Positions 17,466 through 25,892 of a stretch of DNA of 64,000 nt are shown in pieces (within the stretch, counting starts at the first letter, position 1; each line of letters begins with the position of its first letter). Where the stretch lies: contig OY782758.1 in NCBI GenBank assembly GCA_963678215.1, forward strand, positions 186,001-250,000. Direction: 5' to 3'. Under the pieces are notes generated by a model, which saw nothing but the letters and a program-made list of their open reading frames with translations, was not told the DNA's origin and ran no database searches. This DNA comes from Thiobius zoothamnicola. GTDB taxonomy: Bacteria; Pseudomonadota; Gammaproteobacteria; Chromatiales; Chromatiaceae. Both the position numbers and the translations under genes were made by a program.

Positions 17466-19157
17466 ATGCGCCTGTTCAACGACATCAACCTGAATCACTT
17501 ACGCGGAGACCTCTTTGGCGGGGTGACAGCGGCGATTATCGCACTCCCCATGGCACTCGCCTTCGGCGTCGCCTCCGGCGCAGGCCCCGAAGCCGGTCTC
17601 TATGGCGCTGTCCTGGTCGGCCTGTTCGCCGCCCTCTTCGGTGCCACGCCAACGCTAATCTCTGAACCCACCGGTCCGATGACCGTGGTCATGACCGCCG
17701 TCATCGCCAGTCTCATCGCCGCCAACCCAGACCAAGGCCTGGCCATGGCATTCACGGTCGTCATGCTGGCCGGCCTACTACAAATGCTGTTCGGCCTCCT
17801 AAAACTCGGCCACTACGTCACCATGATGCCCTACACCGTGGTCTCCGGCTTTATGAGTGGCATCGGCATCATCCTCATTATCCTGCAACTTGGCCCCTTT
17901 CTCGGACACGCCACACCAAGTGGCGGCGTATTAGGCACGCTGGAAACCTTACCCAACCTGATCGCGACGATCCGTCCCGCCGAAACCGCGCTGGCCCTGA
18001 TCACCCTCGCTCTGATCGTGTTTTTCCCCAAACGGCTATCCCGCTATATGCCCGCCCAACTCCTGGCGCTTCTACTGGGCACCCTCATCTCCCTACTCTT
18101 ACTGGGCGAGCACGACATTCGCCGCATTGGCGAAATCCCCACCGGCCTGCCGGCAATCCAACTCCCCGTCTTCAGTGCCGAACAATGGTCGATGATGCTC
18201 ATAAACGCCCTGGTACTCGCCGTATTAGGCAGCATAGACGCCCTACTCACCTCCGTCATCGCCGAAAACATGACGCGCCAGGAAACCGACCCCAACAAAG
18301 AACTGGTGGGCCAAGGCGTCGGCAACCTCTTCTCCGGCGTATTTGGCGGTCTGCCGGGCGCCGGTGCCACCATGGGCACCGTCCTGAACATCAAAACCGG
18401 CGGCAGAACCGCGCTATCCGGCTTAATCCGCGCCGCTATTCTCCTCGTTGTCGTACTCTGGGCCGCCGAACTCACCGCCCAAATCCCCCTCGCCGTATTA
18501 GCCGGCATTGCCCTCAAGGTCGGCTTCGACATCATCGACTGGAGCTTCCTGCGTCGGGCGCATGTGGTCTCCTCCAAAGCCGCCTGGATCATGTATGGCG
18601 TGATGGGCCTGACCGTCTTTGTGGACCTGATCACCGCCGTGGCGATTGGCGTGTTTATCGCCAATTTCCTCACCATTCAACGCATCACCAAGATCCAAGG
18701 CGACTCCGTCAAAGCGATCCATGGCCCGGACACCGATCATGACCTGAACCGTGACGAAACCGAACTCCTACAACAAGCCAAAGGCAAGATTCTGGTCTTC
18801 ACCCTGCATGGCGCGCTGATTTTTGGCATTGCCAAAGTCATCTCCCGGCGTCATGCGGTCCTGGATGACCATCAAGTCCTGTTGATTGACTTCACCGAAG
18901 TGCCGGTACTGGGGGTTTCCTCCTCCCTGGCGTTAGAAGACATGATCCTGAATGACGTGAAAGCGGGCCGGGCAGTGTATATCGCGGGCGCGAGTGAACA
19001 AGTGAAACGGCGTTTAACCAACCTTGGTGTGCTGCAGAAACTGACACCGGCGCATCTGCTGGACACCCGTGAGGCGGCATTGCGGGAGGCGGCATTGCGG
19101 GAGGCCAATCAATACCTCGCCAAAAGGAATCCCGATGGGGTTGGGGGAGAGGGCTAA
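17466..19157 (+). CDS. SulP-family anion transporter with STAS domain (candidate bicarbonate transporter)
   Basis: The 563-residue protein starts with the SulP signature region LRGDLFGGVTAAIIALPMALAFGVASG. It has about 10-12 membrane segments, EPTGPMTVVMTAVIASL, ENMTRQETDPNKELVGQGVGN and GGLPGAGATMGT in the core. A C-terminal cytoplasmic STAS domain follows (ILVFTLHGALIFGIAKVI..., VLLIDFTEVPVLGVSSSLAL). SulP proteins carry sulfate, bicarbonate or other anions. The divergent CbbR-like regulator favours bicarbonate, by inference. The extreme C terminus holds a repeated REAAL from a 15-bp tandem duplication. Codons are strikingly C-ending compared with neighbouring plus-strand genes. The ATG at 17466 was preferred over TTG three codons earlier. 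Confidence 0.9.
   Translation: MRLFNDINLNHLRGDLFGGVTAAIIALPMALAFGVASGAGPEAGLYGAVLVGLFAALFGATPTLISEPTGPMTVVMTAVIASLIAANPDQGLAMAFTVVMLAGLLQMLFGLLKLGHYVTMMPYTVVSGFMSGIGIILIILQLGPFLGHATPSGGVLGTLETLPNLIATIRPAETALALITLALIVFFPKRLSRYMPAQLLALLLGTLISLLLLGEHDIRRIGEIPTGLPAIQLPVFSAEQWSMMLINALVLAVLGSIDALLTSVIAENMTRQETDPNKELVGQGVGNLFSGVFGGLPGAGATMGTVLNIKTGGRTALSGLIRAAILLVVVLWAAELTAQIPLAVLAGIALKVGFDIIDWSFLRRAHVVSSKAAWIMYGVMGLTVFVDLITAVAIGVFIANFLTIQRITKIQGDSVKAIHGPDTDHDLNRDETELLQQAKGKILVFTLHGALIFGIAKVISRRHAVLDDHQVLLIDFTEVPVLGVSSSLALEDMILNDVKAGRAVYIAGASEQVKRRLTNLGVLQKLTPAHLLDTREAALREAALREANQYLAKRNPDGVGGEG
19071..19100 (+). repeat. 15-bp tandem duplication in the 3' end of sulP
   Basis: GAGGCGGCATTGCGG occurs twice in direct succession and begins a third time. 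It encodes the repeated EAALR near the transporter's C terminus and keeps the reading frame. Such units can expand or contract by slippage. Confidence 0.85.
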
Positions 19158-19277
19158 CGCCTTTGTAAGGTAGGTTTGCAGAACATCTATTTGGCCTCGT
19201 TTGTAGTGGTCTAATAACCTCGCACCAGATGAAGGGGGTAACAACCTGTTCAATCAAGCGAAAAAGAGACCCCAATA

Positions 19278-19577
19278 ATGCCAAAGCCACATTATCCTGC
19301 TGAATTCAAACAAGAAGCCGCCAGTCTGGTACTGGATCAAGGCTATACTCGCAAAGCGGCCTGTGAAGCCATGGGCGTAGGTAAAACCGCCTTAGACCGC
19401 TGGATCAGGCAACTGCGCGCCGAACGCGCCGGTGAAACGCCCCAAAAAGCCCAGGCGATTACCGAAACCCAACGGGAAATCCAAACACTCAAAGCCCACA
19501 TCAAACGTCTGGAACGGGAGAAAACCATCCTAAAAAAGGCTACAGCGCTCTTGATGTCAGAGACAGCCAGCGTTTGA
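19278..19577 (+). CDS. IS3-family transposase OrfA
   Basis: The 99-residue product has the helix-turn-helix of IS3 OrfA (YPAEFKQEAASLVLDQGYTRKAACEAMGVGKTALDRWIRQL, read in parts). A leucine-zipper-like tail (IQTLKAHIKRLEREKTILKKA) follows. The slippery run AAAAAAG at 19532-19538 lies in frame as A AAA AAG. A -1 shift there enters the orfB frame, which is open from that point, so an OrfAB fusion transposase can be made. Confidence 0.95.
   Translation: MPKPHYPAEFKQEAASLVLDQGYTRKAACEAMGVGKTALDRWIRQLRAERAGETPQKAQAITETQREIQTLKAHIKRLEREKTILKKATALLMSETASV
19532..19538 (+). other. Programmed -1 frameshift site (AAAAAAG)
   Basis: The heptamer is in the A AAA AAG phase relative to orfA. The -1 frame is open from here into orfB. 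This is the standard IS3-family arrangement. Confidence 0.85.
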
Positions 19578-20416
19578 CGCTGGTCGACACCTTGAGCGCT
19601 GAGTATTCAAAACGCGAACTGCTGGCCTTGTTTACCCTCGCACAAAGCACTTATTACGCCTATCAACGCCATAAAAATAAGGTCGATGTTGAACGCCAAC
19701 GCCTAAAAGACAAAGTGATTGACATCCATCAAGCCAGTCGTCAATCGGCGGGTAGCCGCACGATTACCGGCCAATTGAAACAACAAGGTGAGTCGATAGG
19801 ACGCTATAAAGTGAGACGTTTAATGGAAGAAGCCGGGCTGAACAGCAAACAACCGGGCAAACACCGCTATAAGCCAGCGACCAAGCCCTCAGACATTGCA
19901 GAGAATCACCTGGATCGGCAATTTACGGTTGAACAGCCTAATCAAGTCTGGTGTGGTGATGTCACTTATATTTGGTCAGGCACACAATGGCTTTACTTAG
20001 CCTTAGTCATTGATTTGTATGCCAGACGGATTGTTGGCTGGGCTTGCTCTGATAGCCCGGATACGGCACTGACAGGCCGGGCACTGACAATGGCTTATTA
20101 TGCCAGAGGTTGCCCGGAAGCGGTGATGTTCCATTCAGACCAAGGCTGTCATTACACCAGCCAGGCTTTCCGGCAAAAGCTGGGAGATTACACGATTAAG
20201 CAAAGCATGAGTCGACGGGGTAATTGCTGGGACAATAGTCCTATGGAGCGTGTATTTCGCAGTCTCAAAACGGAATGGATGCCAAAATATGGCTATGCCA
20301 GCTTTGAACAAGCCATGGTGGATGTATTGAGTTATATCAAGTATTACAATTTAGCCCGTGGACATAGTTACAATGATTATTTAACACCGGTGCAAGCTGA
20401 AGCCTGTACCCATTAG
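19574..20416 (+). CDS. IS3-family transposase OrfB (DDE domain)
   Basis: The 280-residue frame starts at TTG and carries the HTH_21-like region (RQSAGSRTITGQLKQQG). The DDE integrase core follows: WCGDVTYIW (first D), VMFHSDQGCHYTS (second D) and NCWDNSPMERVFRSLKTEW (E). It is likely produced mainly as OrfAB by -1 frameshifting at the upstream A6G run. All catalytic residues are present, so the element may be active. Confidence 0.95.
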   Translation: MTLVDTLSAEYSKRELLALFTLAQSTYYAYQRHKNKVDVERQRLKDKVIDIHQASRQSAGSRTITGQLKQQGESIGRYKVRRLMEEAGLNSKQPGKHRYKPATKPSDIAENHLDRQFTVEQPNQVWCGDVTYIWSGTQWLYLALVIDLYARRIVGWACSDSPDTALTGRALTMAYYARGCPEAVMFHSDQGCHYTSQAFRQKLGDYTIKQSMSRRGNCWDNSPMERVFRSLKTEWMPKYGYASFEQAMVDVLSYIKYYNLARGHSYNDYLTPVQAEACTH

Positions 20417-20617
20417 CCAATTACCCCCTTTATCTGGTGCGATATTACTTGACCACTACAGTTGGTTGTCGGGAGTACGGAGAGTAAAAATAAGGCTTCC
20501 CTCGTGCGGCAACTTCAGGTAGGATCGCCAGCTCTGTTTGTATGCAGCTAAAAGGTCAGATTGGCCTCAAGCTACAGGGATGTCAGCGTAGACGATGATG
20601 ACAATTTAACGATTTGC

Positions 20618-20694
20618 AGGCGCGTAGCTCAGTTGGTTAGAGCACCACCTTGACATGGTGGGGGTCGGTGGTTCGAATCCACTCGCGCCTACCA
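20618..20694 (+). tRNA. tRNA-Val (anticodon GAC)
   Basis: A 77-nt cloverleaf. The acceptor stem is AGGCGCG/CGCGCCT. The D arm has TAGCTCAGTTGGTTAGAGC. The anticodon stem CCACC/GGTGG holds the loop TTGACAT (GAC). The T arm has GGTTCGAATCC, and the ACCA end is encoded. A terminator follows after 7 bases. An IS3 element lies about 160 bases upstream. Confidence 0.97.
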
Positions 20695-20701
20695 AATAAA
20701 T

Positions 20702-20730
20702 AAAAAAGCCAGTCTTTGACTGGTTTTTTT
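20702..20730 (+). terminator. Intrinsic terminator after tRNA-Val
   Basis: GCCAGTC, a TTT loop and GACTGGT form the stem, with AAAAAA before and TTTTTTT after. It can stop transcription from the tRNA and possibly also from the convergent desuccinylase gene. Confidence 0.85.
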
Positions 20731-20793
20731 ATGCACGATGCTATCTACCTGTTGAAGGTCCACTTGTTTGTCCGAATCCATCTCTGGGCAAAT

Positions 20794-21810
20794 TTAACCT
20801 GCCAAACTCATCCTTTCCATGAGATAACACAAGCAATCCTGCCGGATGATTTGTTCATCCAAAGTAATCATCGCTGGCATCAGGGGCTTCGCCAGTTTGA
20901 TTTTTCCTTGTTTATTCTGGAAAAAGTCATCAGTTCGGTTCTGGTCACGGTCATCCAGTACATCGAATCCGGCATTTTTAGCTGTGGAGCCGAAAATCGC
21001 ACCGATAGGTAATTCGGAAAAGTTGTAGTTTTCGATCGCCGGGTCCAGTTTGATATCAACCTTATCATCGCTAAAGCTGAATGTGATGTTGTCCGGGATT
21101 TTGACCCGGGCGACGGTATGGTAGATGTCAATGTCCTGTTCATGAACGGGATGATCTGGAATTTCTAATAAGTGCAATACGGCATCCACAAATTCTGCGG
21201 CATGTTCCACGCCATAAGGTAAATGAGGTTGTCCGCATTCGACGGTGACGGAGGGGCAGAGTTCAGCCATGGCGATGGATTGCACGCCTTTTGGCGTTGT
21301 AAAGAAGACCACGGTGCGGGAGAACAACGAGGTGAGTTGCAGGAAACGGTTATCCAGTGTGTTGATGCAACCATAATGTGGGTTGCGGCCGGTATTGTTA
21401 TGGATATCAATACTGGCAAAAGGTCGTCTGGCAGCGATTGCTTCAGTCACTTTGCTCATTAGGCGGGCTTCATCCGTCTCCACATATTGAAATCCGCCCG
21501 GCCAGACCCGGTTGTAATCCGGTTGTCCGTCCAGTCCACGCATACCGATTTTAGCGGCTTCAATATTGCCGAAAAAAATGCTCAGGGAGCGCGGCAATGT
21601 TTTGTGTTGGTATTTTTGCAAGATCTTTTGGATGGCGAAAAAACCGGTGTCTTCATTGCCATGCAGCAGTACAGAGACAAACAGCGGATTTTTACGTTGT
21701 CCCTCAAGGTGCAACAGCGTTGGCTGTGGCAGTATTTTGTACAACTCTCTGACGCTTTGCACCGTCAGCAAGGCGTTTGGCAAGGTGGTTATTTGGTTGA
21801 GTTGAAGCAT
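20794..21810 (-). CDS. M14-family succinylglutamate desuccinylase / aspartoacylase-like protein
   Basis: The 338-residue protein has the zinc-peptidase motif LLHGNEDTG (H-x-x-E). The later zinc His is in SIDIHNNTGRNPHYG, and VECGQPHLPYG contains a Glu typical of the aspartoacylase group. These enzymes cleave N-acyl amino acids or related amides. The exact substrate is unknown. I chose the ATG at 21810, one base after the stop of the upstream ligase-like gene, over a start 16 codons earlier inside that gene. Tight coupling to a GCS2 ligase homologue suggests joint action on a gamma-glutamyl or amide compound (inference). Confidence 0.85.
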   Translation of the reverse strand: MLQLNQITTLPNALLTVQSVRELYKILPQPTLLHLEGQRKNPLFVSVLLHGNEDTGFFAIQKILQKYQHKTLPRSLSIFFGNIEAAKIGMRGLDGQPDYNRVWPGGFQYVETDEARLMSKVTEAIAARRPFASIDIHNNTGRNPHYGCINTLDNRFLQLTSLFSRTVVFFTTPKGVQSIAMAELCPSVTVECGQPHLPYGVEHAAEFVDAVLHLLEIPDHPVHEQDIDIYHTVARVKIPDNITFSFSDDKVDIKLDPAIENYNFSELPIGAIFGSTAKNAGFDVLDDRDQNRTDDFFQNKQGKIKLAKPLMPAMITLDEQIIRQDCLCYLMERMSLAG

Positions 21811-21811
21811 G

Positions 21812-23227
21812 TTAGAGCGTCCATTCGCTGACTGGGCGATTTTGCTGTTGTTGTTCACGGTAAGCTTTGGTCATAGCTTGCATGTCTTTTCCATATCGTT
21901 GGACGAATTGTCTTTGCCAGTCGGCTCCCGTTCGCCGTTTGTCAACCCGGTCAGCGATGATTGCTAAATAGCGTTGAATCTCATTTTGATGGATATTGAG
22001 GTGTTGAAGTCCGGTTTCTGCCAGTGGAAGTAGTTCGTCAAGAATCAGTCGCCGGATGTGGATGCTTTGTTGACGCCAACGGATCTCCGCATCCAGTCCA
22101 TATTGAGCTGCCTGATAAAAATTATCCTTCGCCTGTTGGAAATCGCCGGGCGCTTGCGCCGTTTGGCATTGCTGCATCAGGCTTTCTGCCAGCCCGTAAT
22201 AGAAAGCCGCGTTGGCGACCATATCCGTGAGGGTGGGGCCGGCGGGAAGTGGGCGGTGTTCGATGCGGAAATGCGGAGTGCCATCCTCATCGAAACCAAT
22301 CAAAGGACGGTTCCAGCGCCAGATGACGCCGTTATGCAGACGCAGATGGCTGAGGTTTTCGACCGGTTGATCCAGTATCACCGGCAGCAAAGTCTCATAA
22401 TCTTGCAGATTCTCGGTAAAGCATTCCAGGATGCTTTGCTCGGCGAATTGTTGGCCGAATGAGACCCGCTTGGCCCGGTTGGGACCGGTGTTGACGGCCT
22501 GCTCAAACAAGGGGATGCGGGTTTCTCGCCAGAGCTTGTGGTTGAACAGGAAAGGGGAATTCGTTGCAGCAGCCGTTAGAGGCGCTGAAGCCAGCAGGCT
22601 GGCGTTATAGTAAAAGTGAGCTTGCCGCCAGGGAACCTGCAGGTGAATCTGAAAAGAGGTGGCGGCGGCCTCCAGCATGACGGAATCATGCTGCATTTGC
22701 AGGTGCTCTTCGCCCTGGATGTCCAGTTGGATGGGTTGGAGGTTGCGGGCGATCAGTACCTGCTCATTCAAGGCATGATAGCGGCGCAGGTTCGACATAT
22801 TCGCAAGACAAAAATCCTGGTCCTTAATGGTGGGGAGAATACCGATGAGCAGCATGCGGGTATCAATGGATTGAGCCGCTCGATTGGCTTCATGCCAGAT
22901 TTGTTGTAATTCATCTTCAAAGCGGCTGAAAACCTTGCCCGATAAGGTGCGCGGCGTATTGTTTAATTCGATATTGAATTGGGCGAGTTCCGCGCTGACC
23001 AGTTGTTTATCCGCAAAGGCCTGGAAGAAAGCGTCATTCTTGCGATCAGGACGATAGGCTTCGTCAATCAGCCAGCCCTCAATTTCAAAACCGCCCACAG
23101 GTGATCGACTGGAAAAAGCGCCATCGTGAAATTGTTGTTTGAGTAAAATCGCTTCCTGCTCGAGTTTTTGCTGGTAATGCTTCCAGTCTTCCGGCTTGAA
23201 ATGCTCGTGGTTGATTTCCTGGCCCAT
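21812..23227 (-). CDS. GCS2-type glutamate-cysteine ligase family protein
   Basis: The 471-residue protein has ligase features of the GCS2 / carboxylate-amine ligase group. These include FEIEGWLID near the N terminus (the GxExE-like metal site), SVMLEAAATSFQIHLQVPW, and RLHNGVIWRWNRPLIGFDEDG with FRIEHRPLPAGPT. Members make gamma-glutamyl amides from glutamate or related acids with ATP. Whether this copy makes gamma-glutamylcysteine cannot be settled. It starts a two-gene unit with the desuccinylase-like protein, separated by one base. Confidence 0.85.
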   Translation of the reverse strand: MGQEINHEHFKPEDWKHYQQKLEQEAILLKQQFHDGAFSSRSPVGGFEIEGWLIDEAYRPDRKNDAFFQAFADKQLVSAELAQFNIELNNTPRTLSGKVFSRFEDELQQIWHEANRAAQSIDTRMLLIGILPTIKDQDFCLANMSNLRRYHALNEQVLIARNLQPIQLDIQGEEHLQMQHDSVMLEAAATSFQIHLQVPWRQAHFYYNASLLASAPLTAAATNSPFLFNHKLWRETRIPLFEQAVNTGPNRAKRVSFGQQFAEQSILECFTENLQDYETLLPVILDQPVENLSHLRLHNGVIWRWNRPLIGFDEDGTPHFRIEHRPLPAGPTLTDMVANAAFYYGLAESLMQQCQTAQAPGDFQQAKDNFYQAAQYGLDAEIRWRQQSIHIRRLILDELLPLAETGLQHLNIHQNEIQRYLAIIADRVDKRRTGADWQRQFVQRYGKDMQAMTKAYREQQQQNRPVSEWTL

Positions 23228-23299
23228 GAAATCCTCGCTTACGTCTTAACTTGTGATTGAATTTTGTTTGTTACCCATAATTTATGGAACCTAATTCTG

Positions 23300-24547
23300 T
23301 TAGGCATATCTGTGGTTATTATTTAGTTCTTGAGCTATAGATTCCATTTCAAGCCATCCATCTTTTGTAAAGGAGTTACTGGATACAACGGTTGGGATAT
23401 GAAACTTTCCAATTTCCTCTTCAAGGAGGCCATATTCATCTTTTTGGTCGTATAATTCTGTGCCTTTAAGTAACATTAAGGGATAAGCGACAATGTTTGT
23501 ACAGCCATTCTGGCGTAAGAAGTTAATACTTTCTTCAAAAGTACTGACGGTCTGTTCTGGCAGCCCATAAATCAAGCTGACTTCGTAGGATATAGCGGCA
23601 GTGTTTAGTTTGTTTAGAACGTGGCTGACGTATTGTATATTATTTTTTCGATCAATAATATGAGATTCTGTCTCTATAGCAGTCTGTAACCCAAATTCCA
23701 AGTGAGAACCTATGCTTTTGCATAAATCTAGGAAAATATCACCTTTTTCTTCTCTTATCAATTCAAATCTTGTCTGCATGGTGATTGTACTTTTCAGTCC
23801 TATCCTGGTTATTTCTTTGAGGATATCTAGATATGAGTTACCGGCATTGAATACTGGATCTAATATATTTATTCGTTTAACATTCTTTTCCTTGAAGAAG
23901 GATAGTTCTGCAAATAGTTTATTCACTCCATGCTTGTAGACCTTGTTCTTTGTTAGATCTCTATGTGCGCAGAATCTGCACTTATATGGGCAGCCTCGTT
24001 TGGTTTCCCAACGCACCATTTTTTGATTTTGTAATACGGGTAATTCAGATGTGATGTATACGGATGGGATTTCTGAGAAATCTACAAACTCATTTAAATG
24101 TATGGGTATAATGGGTTTTTCGAGGAGAATCGCTTTTAAGAATGACTTCTCGGCATTACCATAAATAAAAATATCAGCCTGTGGGTATTCATTTTCGACT
24201 TTTTTCTGGCTACTGTATGAGATTTGGTATCCGCCTAAAACGATTTTTCCCGAGAAGCCTTGTGTTCTCAATTTCTTTATTAGCGGGTTTGTTATGTATT
24301 CACTCCAAACATAACAAGAAATTCCGATTGTATCTATTTCATCTAACGGAAGTTTAGATACGGAATTGTATAATTGATCTTTTGGGTTATCGCACTCCCA
24401 CATATTAATCGGTAGATGATTGATGGTGTAATCTTGATTATACCTTCGGTCATTCTTTAAATAGCTCAGCAGGCTTGCAATTGATAGGGAAATGCTTCCT
24501 TCTTTTTCTCTTAGTAAGTCGAAAGAGATGATTACAATATGTTTCAT
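23300..24547 (-). CDS. B12-binding-type radical SAM protein of unknown function
   Basis: A 415-residue protein with an N-terminal Rossmann-like half of the cobalamin-binding type (ISLSIASLLSYL, IDTIGISCYVWSE, KIVLGGYQIS). The radical SAM motif is KRGCPYKCRFCAHRDL (CxxxCxxC) near residue 190. The C-terminal half has typical TIM-barrel blocks (INILDPVFNAG, LEFGLQTAIE, SLIYGLPEQT). I do not recognise the substrate. The gene is much more AT-rich than its neighbours and has no operon partner, which suggests horizontal acquisition. The classical cobalamin motif DxHxxG is not evident, so cobalamin use is uncertain. Confidence 0.8.
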   Translation of the reverse strand: MKHIVIISFDLLREKEGSISLSIASLLSYLKNDRRYNQDYTINHLPINMWECDNPKDQLYNSVSKLPLDEIDTIGISCYVWSEYITNPLIKKLRTQGFSGKIVLGGYQISYSSQKKVENEYPQADIFIYGNAEKSFLKAILLEKPIIPIHLNEFVDFSEIPSVYITSELPVLQNQKMVRWETKRGCPYKCRFCAHRDLTKNKVYKHGVNKLFAELSFFKEKNVKRINILDPVFNAGNSYLDILKEITRIGLKSTITMQTRFELIREEKGDIFLDLCKSIGSHLEFGLQTAIETESHIIDRKNNIQYVSHVLNKLNTAAISYEVSLIYGLPEQTVSTFEESINFLRQNGCTNIVAYPLMLLKGTELYDQKDEYGLLEEEIGKFHIPTVVSSNSFTKDGWLEMESIAQELNNNHRYA

Positions 24548-24790
24548 TTAGACTTCCCTGTGATCAGTTGACGCTAAACCCGGTCTCTACTAGGCGCTGT
24601 TTTAAGCTGCAATTTTGCCATCAACGCTTGACTTGAACTACCTATTTTATACACTCGCCAGCTTTTAAGCGGCCAAATCCCAGGTTATTTCACCCGTGTA
24701 GGCGAGCGATGCATTTTTCGCAAACCATGACAATCAAAGGTTACTTACCTTTGATCTAACCTTAATGCGAAGATTGAGGAGAGAATCATC
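24548..24790. other. Intergenic region before the DegT gene
   Basis: About 240 bases between two divergent genes. No gene is seen. A GAGGAGAG ribosome-binding site occurs shortly before the TTG start at 24791. Confidence 0.5.
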
Positions 24791-25888
24791 TTGCAGTTTA
24801 TTGATCTGAAGGCGCAACAAGCGTTGATCCGCGCAGATCTGGAGCGGCGTATTGCCGACGTTCTGGATCATGGCCAATACATTTTAGGCGCTGAGGTTAA
24901 GGCGATGGAGCGAATGCTGGCGGACTATGTCGGCGTTGAGCATTGCGTTTCCGTCGCCAGCGGCACGGATGCCTTGTTGATGGCTTTGATGGCGCTTGAG
25001 GTGGGGCCGGGTGATGAAGTCATCACCACGCCTTTCAGTTTTATCGCAACGGCTGAGACCATTGCTTTGCTGGGTGCCACGCCGGTGTTTATTGATATTG
25101 ATGAGCGTACGTTCAATCTCCGGGCGGATTTGATTGAGGCCGCCATCAGCCCACGCACCAAAGCCATTATGCCGGTGAGTTTGTTTGGTCAATGCGCGGA
25201 TATGGCGGCGATCAATCGGATTGCGGCGGCGCATGAGCTTCCCGTGATTGAGGATGCCGCGCAAAGTTTCGGTGCTGAATATCAGGGTAGGAAATCATGT
25301 GGTTTATCCACGATTGGCTGCACCAGCTTTTTCCCGGCCAAGCCACTGGGTTGTTATGGCGATGGTGGGGCCTGCTTCACTGATGATGAGCGCATAGCGA
25401 CCCATTTGCGGGAGCTGCGCAATCATGGCCAGGATCGTGCTTATCATCATCCCCACCTTGGTGTCAATGGGCGTATGGATACGCTTCAGGCGGCGGTGAT
25501 TTTGTCCAAAATGACTTTGTTTCCCGATGAGGTGGACAAGCGTGCTCAGCTTGGCGCACGTTATTCTGAGTTGCTGGCCGATGCCAATTGCATCACGCCG
25601 GTCATTTTGCCGGATCATTTGAGCGTGTATGCGCAATATACGTTGCAAGTGGAGAATCGTCAGGTGGTGCGTGATGCGCTGTCAGCCGCTGGTATTCCAA
25701 CCGCTGTGTATTATCCGATCACTTTGGATCAGCAACCGGCATTAGGTGATAAATCCCGTATCAGCGGTGACCTTGAAACAGCGCACGCCATGCAGGAACG
25801 GGTGATGAGTTTGCCGATGCATCCTTATCTTGAAATGGCACCCATGCAACAAATCGCGGATTGCATCCATCAGGTCGCCAACCGATAA
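24791..25888 (+). CDS. DegT/DnrJ/EryC1-family sugar aminotransferase
   Basis: A PLP enzyme of the sugar-aminotransferase family (365 aa), which transfers an amino group to a nucleotide-linked keto sugar for surface polysaccharide synthesis. It begins MQFIDLKAQQ with a TTG start preceded by GAGGAGAG. It has VASGTDALLMALMAL, TTPFSFIATAETI and VIEDAAQSFGAEY. The PLP lysine is in SFFPAKPLGCYGDGG, and RELRNHGQDRAYHHPHLGVNGRMD follows. It most resembles the WbpE/UDP-keto-sugar group. msbA follows 4 bases after its stop, so it probably shares a transcript with lipid A export genes. Confidence 0.9.
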   Translation: MQFIDLKAQQALIRADLERRIADVLDHGQYILGAEVKAMERMLADYVGVEHCVSVASGTDALLMALMALEVGPGDEVITTPFSFIATAETIALLGATPVFIDIDERTFNLRADLIEAAISPRTKAIMPVSLFGQCADMAAINRIAAAHELPVIEDAAQSFGAEYQGRKSCGLSTIGCTSFFPAKPLGCYGDGGACFTDDERIATHLRELRNHGQDRAYHHPHLGVNGRMDTLQAAVILSKMTLFPDEVDKRAQLGARYSELLADANCITPVILPDHLSVYAQYTLQVENRQVVRDALSAAGIPTAVYYPITLDQQPALGDKSRISGDLETAHAMQERVMSLPMHPYLEMAPMQQIADCIHQVANR

Positions 25889-25892
25889 GCGT

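Larger units (their letters stand above)
19202..20460 (+). mobile_element. Complete IS3-family insertion sequence (1259 bp)
   Basis: The ends are imperfect inverted repeats of about 39 bases. The left begins TGTAGTGGTCTAATAACC, and the right, read inverted, begins TGTAGTGGTCAAGTAATA. Both contain CGCACCAGAT and GGGGGTA. Direct repeats of GTT (19199-19201 and 20461-20463) flank it, the expected 3-bp target duplication. It carries orfA and orfB with an A6G slippage site between them, so it appears intact. It lies between sulP and tRNA-Val. Confidence 0.95.

Noticed and set aside
18044..18676. 210-residue frame antisense to sulP
   Set aside because: Caused by the biased codon use of sulP. Low-complexity product rich in Ser, Arg and Thr.
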